In this document: positions 1 to 7,953 of the stretch, one piece after another
Position numbering within the stretch: the stretch's first letter is position 1
Layout: each line of letters begins with the position of its first letter
Assembly (NCBI GenBank): GCA_905221605.1
Contig: CAJNDS010000234.1
Span: forward strand, 1-64,000
Source of the DNA: Symbiodinium natans
Taxonomy: Eukaryota > Sar > Dinophyceae > Suessiales > Symbiodiniaceae
Direction of reading: 5' to 3'
DNA length: 64,000 nucleotides
Translations under genes and position numbers: made by a program
The notes under the pieces: model-generated
What the model was told of the DNA's origin: nothing
Databases searched by the model: none
What the model saw: only the letters and a program-made list of their open reading frames with translations

Positions 1-1
1 C

Positions 2-448
2 GCCGACGCCAGCCCTGCAGATGAGTCGCACAAGGAGACGCCGCCGCCGGAATGTGAGACCAAGCCATTGACCCCCCTCTCACCTGCTGAGCAAGCCAAG
101 AACATGATGGATGCATGGCGCGCCAGGGACGAGGACAAGAAGAAGGCGAAGCAGCAGAACGACGACGACATCGACACGGACGGCGCCCAGGTGATGAGGC
201 GGCCGTCGGCCAAGAGGCCAACAACCAAGCCGAAGGCAAAGGCGACCAGCAACGTCATGAAGAAGCCAACAACCAAGCCTAACGGCAACGTCATGAAGAA
301 GCCAACCGCCAAGATGACGCCGAAGTCCAAGCCCACCCAGCGAGTGGATGTCTCGAAGCTTACATGGGGCGCGAGATTGAAGCTTCGTCCCTCGGGATGC
401 AGCAAATGCAGGTTCAAACCGGGCTGCTGCGAGAGCTGTTTCCGGTGA
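2..448 (+). CDS. Lys/Pro-rich protein with C-terminal Cys motif, 5' truncated by window edge
   Basis: The frame is open from the window edge to TGA at 446-448, so only the last ~148 codons are seen; no ATG start can be assigned because the reading continues upstream. The visible part is acidic/Pro-rich at first, then very basic, with repeated blocks of the type MKKPTTKP, and ends in a compact cysteine motif (GCSKCRFKPGCCESC). The basic repeats suggest nucleic-acid binding or nuclear location; the Cys motif could bind zinc. I know similar tails from dinoflagellate mobile-element-associated proteins, but this is from memory and the function is unknown. It sits on the same strand, about 390 bp upstream of the transposase-like gene at 839, so the two may belong to one element. 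Confidence 0.55.
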   Translation, partial: ADASPADESHKETPPPECETKPLTPLSPAEQAKNMMDAWRARDEDKKKAKQQNDDDIDTDGAQVMRRPSAKRPTTKPKAKATSNVMKKPTTKPNGNVMKKPTAKMTPKSKPTQRVDVSKLTWGARLKLRPSGCSKCRFKPGCCESCFR

Positions 449-838
449 GCAGGTGTCCGTGCGCAGTGACGTGCAGTGTCATGTGTGCCGACCGCTTCAG
501 TCGGCCAGTTTTGCACCATGCACATGCTGGAGGAACGTGCAAAAGAAGCAAGATTGCAGGCATGCATTGTGCACTTTTCAAGCCGGCTGACTACGTAACG
601 CAGATTGACTCCTCAGCCCTATAAGGTTCGAAGCTATTTCTTTCACGACATGTCCGGCATCAGTGTTGCATGTGATGGCCTGCAGCGTGTCGCTCATGCA
701 TATATATAGTGTTTCTGAGGAATCGTAAACGCAGACCTCGTCGTTACACAAATGCACTGATTCCTTTGCAAGTCCGCACTGCAGGGCATTTTGCTCGCTG
801 GCAGGACGCTTGCATGCATGCACACAAACTTCCCTGCC
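449..838. other. Intergenic spacer, no gene recognised
   Basis: About 390 bp between the Cys-motif protein and the transposase-like gene. It holds an AT-rich TATATATA stretch near 700-708, but no promoter is defined in dinoflagellates by such a box, so I make no regulatory claim. Short open frames here lack any family resemblance. Confidence 0.5.
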
Positions 839-2872
839 ATGGCCCCTGACGCTAAGAAAGCAGCCAAGGGAACACTGGCTGCTTTGGGCCGTGGCACATA
901 TGTCTCCCAGCGTGGTGTGGAGCATGTGCTGCAGGAGTTGAAGGCGGCAGGCCGCTTGGACGAGGACATGCCAACCTCCCGCAGCTCTGTTAAAAGAGCT
1001 CGTGAGGATGAAGTGGCTTCCTGGTCCAATTCATACGGCGACATGATTCAGCACGTCGATGTGCCTTTCGAGGAGGACCCAAGCAAGACCTTCCGTGTGC
1101 CATTCCTATGTCCCGCAGTTCTTCTAGCCCACTCTGCCCAGCAAGAACCATTTGCTTCCTTCTTGCTGCAGCGCCTAAACTCCAAACCTTGTTCCCACGC
1201 AGAGCCGTGGACTTTGATCACGTACAACGACGAAATAACTCCAGGCAATAGCTTGAAGGTGGTCAACTTTCGCCGAACACAGGCCATCTATTGGTCTGTG
1301 TTGGAGTGGGGGCACCGAGCTCTCTGCAGTGAGAGCATGTGGTATCCACTCACATGCTTGAGAAGTAGCATCTGCCAGAAGCTCGGCGGCTTGACGGTAC
1401 TCTTGAAGTACATGCTCAGAACCTTCGTGTTGCCGCACGACTTTCGAACTGGTATCCATGTTCGGCCATGCAACCAGCCACGAATGATTTTTGCAAAGCT
1501 GGGTGTTTTGGTTGCCGACGAGTCAGCTCTGAAGCATTCGATGGAGAACAAGGGTGCGAGCGGAAGCTTGTTTTGCATCCGTTGCACTAACATCCTGGCC
1601 CACAAAAGCGGCTTGGCAGGTATGACACAGGACTTCTTGCCGGCCACTTGCGTTGACGCCGCCCAGTTTCGGTTGCACACGAACCAAAGCACACGGGAGC
1701 TGATGCAGTACCTGCAACGTGCCGAGCGATCCATGAGCGCTGCTGCTTTCGCCAAGCTAGAGACAGCAGTGGGTTTCAACTGGAAACCTTCTGGATTGTT
1801 GATGGACCCCGTGATTGGCTACGAGGTTCCGGAATCAGTGCTTTTCGATTTTTTTCATATCTACTTGGTGCACGGGATCTGCAACATCGAGTGCGGCTTA
1901 CTCCTAGGTAGTCTCAGAGACGCGGGCTTTCCGGAGAGACACATCACAGAGTTCCTGCAGAGTTTCAACTGGCCTGCTCAGACAGCTGGCTCTTCACCGA
2001 AGAACATTCTGCAGGCCACCAGGGAGAAGAAAACTTCGCCGCTTAAGGCCTCGGCGTCCGAGATGCTGAACTTTCTGCTGAACTTTCTGCCTGTGATGCG
2101 GCTGTTTCTTCTACAGTTCGTATGTGGAAACGTTGGTGCAGGCACCCAGTCTGTCTGTCGCTCTTTCCTGCTCATGGCCCGAGTGCTGGATCTTTTGCAA
2201 ACCGTGGCGAGAGGCGGCTCCACTACAGCATCGGAGTTGGAAGCAGCAATTGTTGAGCACTCGCGATGCCACTTGCAAGCATATGGCGACGAAGCATGGG
2301 TCCCGAAACATCACATGGGACTGCACCTGCCCGAGTTTTTAAGAAGATTTGGCACTCTCCTGAGTTGTTTTGTGCACGAGCGCAAACATAAAATCATCAA
2401 AAGGTTTGCTTCCCAGAAAGCAGACACGCAGAAGAAGTATGAGGAATCCATACTGATGGATATCATGGCGGTGCAGCTCACTGCTATGAAGGACGAAATG
2501 CCATCAACTGAGGTTCGCCTGCTGCAGAAATCGAAAGCAACCAAACAATTGCAGAAACTCATGCAGGAGACCTTCCGCAGTGACGGCGACGTTTTTCAAG
2601 CACTTCGTGCCGTGCATGGCGGTGGCTTTCACTGCAGCCGAGGCGACGTGGTTGAGTTCTCCTTCATGGGCACTACCACCGTTGGCCGGATCCAATTCCA
2701 TGCCGAGGTGGCAGAGCGGCCGCTCACGTGCGTCGTGCCATGGACCCATGTGCATGGTTGGACATACGTGGTTCCAGAAAGAGGTCAACCCGTCATCGTG
2801 GACACCTCTGTCATCCGCGCATGCTGCATTTGGAGCCAGAAGGACGCGAGCGCCTTGGTGATCCGGCCCTGA
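839..2872 (+). CDS. DDE transposase-like protein (Plavaka/CACTA-like)
   Basis: The open frame begins at a TTG at 791; I prefer the ATG at 839, which sits in a CC-ATG-GCC context, giving about 677 residues. It stops at 2870-2872. The N-terminus is basic; the middle holds a YNDE segment and further on VADES and FDFFH segments, which may be the acidic catalytic positions of an RNase H-fold transposase. The C-terminal third contains KHHMGLHLPEFLRRFGTLLS and an ERKHK segment, a pattern like the KxHxxxHxP region of Plavaka/CACTA-type transposases. The frame is intact and intronless. No terminal inverted repeats were found around it. It ends 21 bp from the 3' end of the convergent viral polymerase/helicase gene, so this may be where a mobile insertion cut off that gene. 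A domesticated or unrelated large dinoflagellate family remains possible. Confidence 0.5.
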   Translation: MAPDAKKAAKGTLAALGRGTYVSQRGVEHVLQELKAAGRLDEDMPTSRSSVKRAREDEVASWSNSYGDMIQHVDVPFEEDPSKTFRVPFLCPAVLLAHSAQQEPFASFLLQRLNSKPCSHAEPWTLITYNDEITPGNSLKVVNFRRTQAIYWSVLEWGHRALCSESMWYPLTCLRSSICQKLGGLTVLLKYMLRTFVLPHDFRTGIHVRPCNQPRMIFAKLGVLVADESALKHSMENKGASGSLFCIRCTNILAHKSGLAGMTQDFLPATCVDAAQFRLHTNQSTRELMQYLQRAERSMSAAAFAKLETAVGFNWKPSGLLMDPVIGYEVPESVLFDFFHIYLVHGICNIECGLLLGSLRDAGFPERHITEFLQSFNWPAQTAGSSPKNILQATREKKTSPLKASASEMLNFLLNFLPVMRLFLLQFVCGNVGAGTQSVCRSFLLMARVLDLLQTVARGGSTTASELEAAIVEHSRCHLQAYGDEAWVPKHHMGLHLPEFLRRFGTLLSCFVHERKHKIIKRFASQKADTQKKYEESILMDIMAVQLTAMKDEMPSTEVRLLQKSKATKQLQKLMQETFRSDGDVFQALRAVHGGGFHCSRGDVVEFSFMGTTTVGRIQFHAEVAERPLTCVVPWTHVHGWTYVVPERGQPVIVDTSVIRACCIWSQKDASALVIRP

Positions 2873-2893
2873 GAGAAAAACGTGACATGCTTT

Positions 2894-5800
2894 TCAGCTG
2901 CCTGCGAGCAATGTGCCCTTGGCCACCTTGCCGCCGGCGCCCACCAGCCGCAGCCCGGGCCAAACTCGCATCGACTGCGGGGCGTTGGTCGTGGGCGCGC
3001 CCGGCGCCTGGTGCTCGATCACCACGGCGTCCGCGGGCGCCAGGCGCCTGTTCTCCCGCTCGTTGACCTGTACGCGGTGCGCGTGCGAGAGCACCAGGCA
3101 CACGTCGGGGTGCGCGCCCGGCGGCCGCGGGAACTCGCGGCGCGCCACCCTCACGGCCTCGGCCAGGGGCACCTCCTCGGGCTCGCCCACCCGAAGCCAG
3201 CTGATGAACCGGAAGATGCGCTCGTCCGAGCGGCGGTTCTCCGTGAGCTCGTGGCAGCAGCCGCCCGCCAGGTCCCGCAGCAGGTCGCTGTCCTTCAGCG
3301 GCCGCTCCACGCGGGCCCCGGCAAAGCTGTCGAGCACCGCCGGCAGCTGCCGGAAATCGCCCATGAGCAGGAAGCGCACGCCGCGATCCAGCGCCACGCA
3401 GGCCACGTCGGCCCAGAGCCCCGTGTCCATCTGCGTGACTTCCTCGATCACCAGCCAGTCGAGCTGGCAGCGGCCGTTGCGCACCGTGCGACGCACCCAG
3501 TGGTCGGCAGTCTGAGCCCCCAAACCCAAGTTCTGCGCCGCGCAGTGGGTCTTCGAGACCAGCTGCACCACGTCACCGGCCTCCCGCAGCTGCTCCACGA
3601 CGCGCCTCGCGAGGTGCGTCTTCCCCGTGCCGGGCAGCCCGGTGAGCAGCAGGCTGCGACCCTGCAGACAGTGGGCCAGCGGGTCGTCCACTTGCTCCCA
3701 GCCGCGGTGCTGCGGCGGCCCGGCCTGGATCTCCGGCTCGAAGTGGCGCCCGCGCAGCTGCTCGACCTGCTCGCACTTGTAGACCGGCGTGCCGTCGGGG
3801 TGGCGCAGGCGCGTGAGCCGCTCCACCGCAGGCCAGTACTTCTTGGGCAGGTCCTGCAAGCCCAGGCAGTCGGTTTTCAGGAACTTGAGGTAGCGCATCG
3901 GCACCTCCGCCAGCATCTGTCGAATCCGGGCCACGGCGCAGTACTCCGCCGCCATGACGAAGTCCCAAGCGGGCCGATGCGAGGCGTTGCTGAAGAGCTG
4001 CGTCACGAAGATGTGGTCCCACTGCGTTTTGCCGGCCGCATCCACGAAGGTCTGCCGGTACTGGCAACCGTGGCCATCGAGCTGGTTGTTCGAGGTGCGC
4101 ATCAGGTAGATAAGGTCCACGTTGCGCGCCCACAGGCCGATCAGAGCGTTGACGCTCAGCTTGGCCAGGTGCTCCTCGGGCCAGGCCTGCTCCATCTTGC
4201 GAAGCGCCCAGGCAAGGCAGCTCGGGACCACGTGCGCGGTGGCGTCCAGGCTCCAGAGGAAGTCCTGCCACGTCGCAACGCCGGCCTCCAGCATGTGGGC
4301 GCACGCCGGCTTGGCGTACCAGCCCTCGCCCACGTACGGCAGCCGGCTCAGCAAAGCCACGCGCCCGTCCTTCCGCAGCTTGACATAGGTCAAGTCCGCC
4401 AGGCAGCCCTCCCGCGCCTCCTGCACCGAATCCAGCGGGCAGAACACCGGCAGAGGGAAGCGCGCGTTGGCCAGCCCGTTCTTGCGGCAGCGCACCACGT
4501 CCACGCCCCAGCAGACCCGGTCCTCGTTCCACTTCTGCAGCCCGCAGACCAGCGGGGGCAGCCTCGGCGAATTCACATAGGCCTCGCACGCCGCGGGGCT
4601 GAAGCGGCTCTCCAGCGCAGTCGCTTGCGAGTTTTCCAGGCTGGTCTTGAGCCGGTGGCACTCGTGGCAGAGCGCCTGGAACTCCTGGATCTGCCCGCGG
4701 AAGGCGGTGCTCACCGGCACCACGTGGTCGAACTCGCAGGTGCCGAGGGCGATGGGCGCGCCGCACAGTTTGCAGGCGCCGCCCTGGGAGGCCAGGATCT
4801 GCTCCCGCTGCTGCGGCACCTCGCGCTGCGCCCGGAGCAGGTGCAAGAAGACCTCGTTGGTGGCGCCGGCCAGCCTCTGGCCGCGGTACTTCAGCCCGAA
4901 GCGCTCCATCCACGCCTGCAGCATCTCGGCATCGTCGGGCAGCTCGCAGATGACGCAGTCCGCCTCGCCCGCCCGCAGTCGCAGGCTGCGCCACTTGCAG
5001 AGGCTGCGCATGGCCACCCTGGGGCAGTGCCCCGCGGCCAGCAGCGCGCCCCGCGCCGCCCGCAGTTCCCGCGTCCAGAAGTGACCTGCGCGGAGTTCGC
5101 CGTCCCACTCTCGCCATGCGCCGAACTCGGGCACCGTGGACTCCCGCCGCTCCGACCGGAAGCGGGGCCGCAGGCGCTCCGCGTCGTCGCACTGGAAGAC
5201 GCTGCGAGCGTTCTTGTAGAAGAAGGCGTGCCCCTGCCAGGCCGTGAAGGCCACGGCGCGCGCCTCCTTCACGGCTGGCTGGTAAGAGTCCAGGAGCTGA
5301 CCCTGGCAGTTCACGAAGAGCATCGGCGCGCCCCGCCAGACGCAGAACTTGCGGATCTCCTCGGGCGTGATGCCCCGCTCCTGCCAGCCGCGGTCGCAGA
5401 TGGTGTCGAAGTCGGAGAGCACCTCCTCCAGCGGCAGCCGCAGCAGCTCCGCCAGCTGCCGGGCCGCGCAGAGCTGGTCGTCCCGCTGCTCGAAGGCCGA
5501 GGCCAGGATCTCGTCGCCCTTGAAGAGCTGGTAAGAGACCTCGCGCAGGGCACCGAGCGGCTGCCGCAGGCTCGTTTCCACCAGCGTGCGGTTGTCGACG
5601 TGCTGCGTGGTCTGCGAGCTCAGCGTCCACTCCCGCGACCCGCGTCGAGGTGGTAGACCTCCTCCGAGAGCTCCATGATCACGTCGTCCTCTGAGGGGTC
5701 GCCCAGCCTTGACAGCACCGCCTGCTTGACGTTGCGGGTCACCTGCCCCTCCGACAGTCCGTCGTTCTGCCTTTGCAGCCCGACGTTCAGCGAGGTCATG

Positions 5801-6234
5801 GGCAGGTAATCCAGCCGCTCGTAGGCCCGGCCGTTCTTGCGGCGGCCGCGGATCCGCACCGGCACGTGGGCCAGCCACTCCGTGTACTTCTCCTTGAAGA
5901 AGGCCTTGCCCAGCTTCGTAAGGTGGTAGTTGCCGTCCGGCGCCAATGTGCGCGCTAGCTTCTTCACGCCGCTGCGCAGCAGGATGTAATCGGAGGCGCC
6001 CTCGCGGATCAGCGGCTGCGACTCGTCGAACTGACGGCTCGGCGGCCGGCGGCCTGCAAGTTGGTAGTACAGCTGCCCGGCTCGCGTCAGGGCGCCGTTT
6101 GGGCGCGTGAGCTGGGCAGACTGGCCGCCCTGCCCGCGGAGGGGCAGAATCTGGGAGCCTAGCGCCGAGGCCCTTGGCCTGACCCCGGCTTCGGCCGCGC
6201 AGCGGATCTGCTCGCGCTGTTGCGCCCAACTCAT
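2894..6234 (-). pseudogene. Viral family B DNA polymerase with embedded HNH nuclease and C-terminal SF1 helicase (one frameshift)
   Basis: Reading starts at ATG 6234 and gives ~199 residues before a one-base shift near 5630-5645; the main frame then runs ~915 residues to TGA at 2894-2896. In order: a basic N-terminal region; a segment containing TPEEIRKFC and AFFYKN; an HNH zinc finger at about 4785-4641 (CKLCGA, EFDHVV, LCHECHRLKT); polymerase-like motif A near 4518-4473 (GVDVVRCRKN), motif B near 4165-4131 (KLSVNALIGLW) and motif C near 3890-3862 (KTDC in place of DTDS); then a superfamily 1 helicase with Walker A GLPGTGKTH (~3645-3615), VIEEV, GDFRQLP and LTENRR. The helicase stops at AKGTLLAGS, before the last conserved motifs, so its C-terminus seems truncated next to the transposase-like gene. 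It would have replicated a polinton-like virus genome. Assignment of the polymerase rests on spaced motifs only; HNH and helicase calls are firm. Confidence 0.7.
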
Positions 6235-6421
6235 TCCTTTTCTTCTTTCTGGTCCGGCAAAAAAAAATCCGTCCGAGCAGATTTCGGGTCCGTAAACGAA
6301 TTAGAGGGGAGTGGCTGATGTCTCAGAAACGAATTCGGCGGCTGCTGTAAGCTGCCCCTGCCGCGGGGGGCCTTGGGGGCAGGCCTGTGCCACGGGCGCC
6401 CGCCACCCTTTCTTCTAGCAG

Positions 6422-6930
6422 TCAGGCAAAGGAACACTCGACCTTGGCCGGCTCGCTCTCCTGCAGCTGCAGGTCGGTGACCTCCAACAGCAGGCCGCAC
6501 TGGGGGTTCATCACCCAGACCTGGCGCAGCTCGAGGCGCACCCTGGCGCTGCGTGTCCCAGAAGCGCACCCTGTCCCAGTTGAGCTTGGCCTTCAGGAAG
6601 GGTGTGCCCCGCTGGCTGGTCTTGAGGCAGGACTGCAGCCGCGCCTCCAGGTCGGAGGGTGAGAGGCTGCGGCCGAACAGAGCTTGGACGCCAGCTCCTT
6701 TTCCACAACCTTGAAGTGCTGCTCGACGGACTCATCCGGCTCGAAGCAGACGTTCACGCGGCGGGCGTCGGCGTCGCCGAAGGCGGTGGGGTGCCACAGG
6801 ATGCGCAGCCATGTCGGGGGTCCACGCGGCACGCGGGCACGACTCCGTCCGCCGCCTTGAGCGGCAGGTACTTGCCTCCCTTTGCGTTCGTGAGCAGCTC
6901 GCCCAGCTCGAAGCTCTGCCTTGATGCCAT
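6422..6930 (-). pseudogene. Small viral hypothetical protein, broken by frameshifts
   Basis: A start ATG at 6930 opens MASRQSFELGELL and about 38 codons later the frame is lost. The reading continues in a second frame (PTWLRILWHPTAFGDADARR, then FEPDESVEQHFKVVEKEL), a third (LEARLQSCLKTSQRGTPFLK, WDRVRFWDT) and a last one (VRLELRQVWVMNPQCGLLLE) ending at TGA 6424-6422. Together these would be about 170 residues with at least three single-base shifts. It lies directly upstream of, and on the same strand as, the polymerase/helicase gene, 187 bp away, so it may have been a replication-associated partner such as a single-strand-binding protein; that role is only a guess from position and size. 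No family recognised. Confidence 0.45.
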
Positions 6931-6981
6931 GTTCTTCCGCTGGCGAGCCGGCGGCTCTATTTACCCTTCCATAAAAAGGCC

Positions 6982-7137
6982 ATGGACTTGTCCGACCAAG
7001 ATCCCCAACGCCCGCTGCCGCCCATGACCCTGCGTGAGTGCGTCATGTGCAACCTCGAGCTGGCCTGCCTGCTCGCGGGGCTCGTCGTCTTCGTGTGGTA
7101 CCTTTGCGATCCCATCAAAGAGTATGAGGCTCCTTGA
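6982..7137 (+). CDS. 51-residue single-pass membrane protein, viral
   Basis: ATG at 6982 to TGA at 7135-7137. A polar, Pro-rich N-terminus ([14 protein letters not shown]) is followed by one hydrophobic stretch ([17 protein letters not shown]) and a short charged tail, the layout of a small single-pass membrane protein. It overlaps the start of the methyltransferase ORF at 7124 by 14 bases, the tight packing expected in a small viral genome, and it opens the plus-strand gene set after the divergent spacer at 6931-6981. Its frame is intact. Function unknown; a virion membrane or lysis-type role would be speculation. Confidence 0.45.
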   Translation: MDLSDQDPQRPLPPMTLRECVMCNLELACLLAGLVVFVWYLCDPIKEYEAP

Positions 7138-7778
7138 GCTCTTGTCGGGCACGGGGTCGATCGGGCGCGCTTTCCGGGACAGGGGCTGGGAGGTCGTTTC
7201 CGTGGACCTCGATCCCAAGTTCGAGCCCACCGTCTGCTGCGACATCATGGAGCTCGACGAGACTTCTTTGGGGCACTTCGACATGGTCTGGGCCAGCCCT
7301 GTGTGCACCGAGTACTCCCAGGCGCTGCGGAAGAGGCCCCGCAACCTCGAGGCGGGGGACCGCCTCGTGCTACGAGCGCTCGAGGTCATCCGCAACCTGC
7401 GCCCGCAGTGGCGGGCCTTGGAGAACCCGCAGACGGGGACCCTTCATGCACGGGCTGCCCTTCTCGGACGTCTGCTACTGCAAGTACGGGTACCGGTACC
7501 GGAAGGCCACGAGGATCTGGCACAACCTGCCTTGGCGGCCCTCGGAAGCCATGTGCCTCAAAGGCAGCCGCTGCGCCGCCTTCGCGGACGGCATCCACCC
7601 CGAGGCAGCACAGCGGGGGACGACCGCCGGCCGCCGCGGATGGACCCAAGAAGTGGCCGAAAGGTCTGTGCCCATTCCATTTGCTTATGGCACCGCCCCA
7701 GCCACACCCCTGCAAGACGCACCTTTACAGCCCAAATTAACAGGCCTTTGTATTTTTACCCCCATAGGAGGACTGTAA
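7124..7778 (+). pseudogene. C5-cytosine DNA methyltransferase-like, frameshifted
   Basis: From ATG 7124 the frame reads a Rossmann-type start ([15 protein letters not shown], motif I), an acidic motif-II-like segment (VSVDLDPKF), a motif-IV-like [10 protein letters not shown] with the candidate catalytic Cys, and ENPQTG (the ENV/ENP-type motif) at about 7423-7440. A one-base shift just after ENPQTG moves the expected continuation to the next frame ([40 protein letters not shown]), which stops at 7778. The target-recognition region appears short. It would methylate cytosines, perhaps for protection of viral DNA. Whether the shift is a mutation or an assembly error cannot be told from sequence alone. 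The catalytic segment has SPVC rather than the usual PPC, so activity is doubtful even if the frame were intact. Confidence 0.65.
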
Positions 7779-7853
7779 GGTCTCAGGTCTGCTTGCTCTG
7801 CTTTTGTTTTTCCCCATAGCAGGGCTGTAAGGTCCCACATCTGCTTGCTATGC
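7759..7853 (+). repeat. Imperfect tandem duplication in viral spacer (CCCCATAG...CTGTAAGGTC...TGCTTGCT)
   Basis: Two ~43-base copies at about 7759-7801 and 7811-7853 each contain CCCCATAG, then CTGTAAGGTC, then TCTGCTTGCT. The first overlaps the end of the methyltransferase frame. The motif GCTGTAAGGTC recurs at about 13788-13798, past the last recognisable viral gene. This could be a shared viral regulatory element or a small spacer duplication. Confidence 0.45.
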
Positions 7854-7953
7854 GAAAAGGTTCTCAGCAGAGCCAGCAGCAGCTCTACAGCATGCCCCCG
7901 CGGCTCTGCGACGAGCTGGCCGCCTGTCAGCGGCTGATCGGGAGGTGTAAAGA

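Noticed and set aside
2882-5656. 924-codon plus-strand ORF, and a 685-codon minus-strand ORF at 3573-5630
   Set aside because: Both are shadows of the polymerase/helicase gene in GC-rich DNA. Their translations are His/Leu/Arg/Ala-rich without motifs, while the real frame has HNH, Walker and polymerase motifs.
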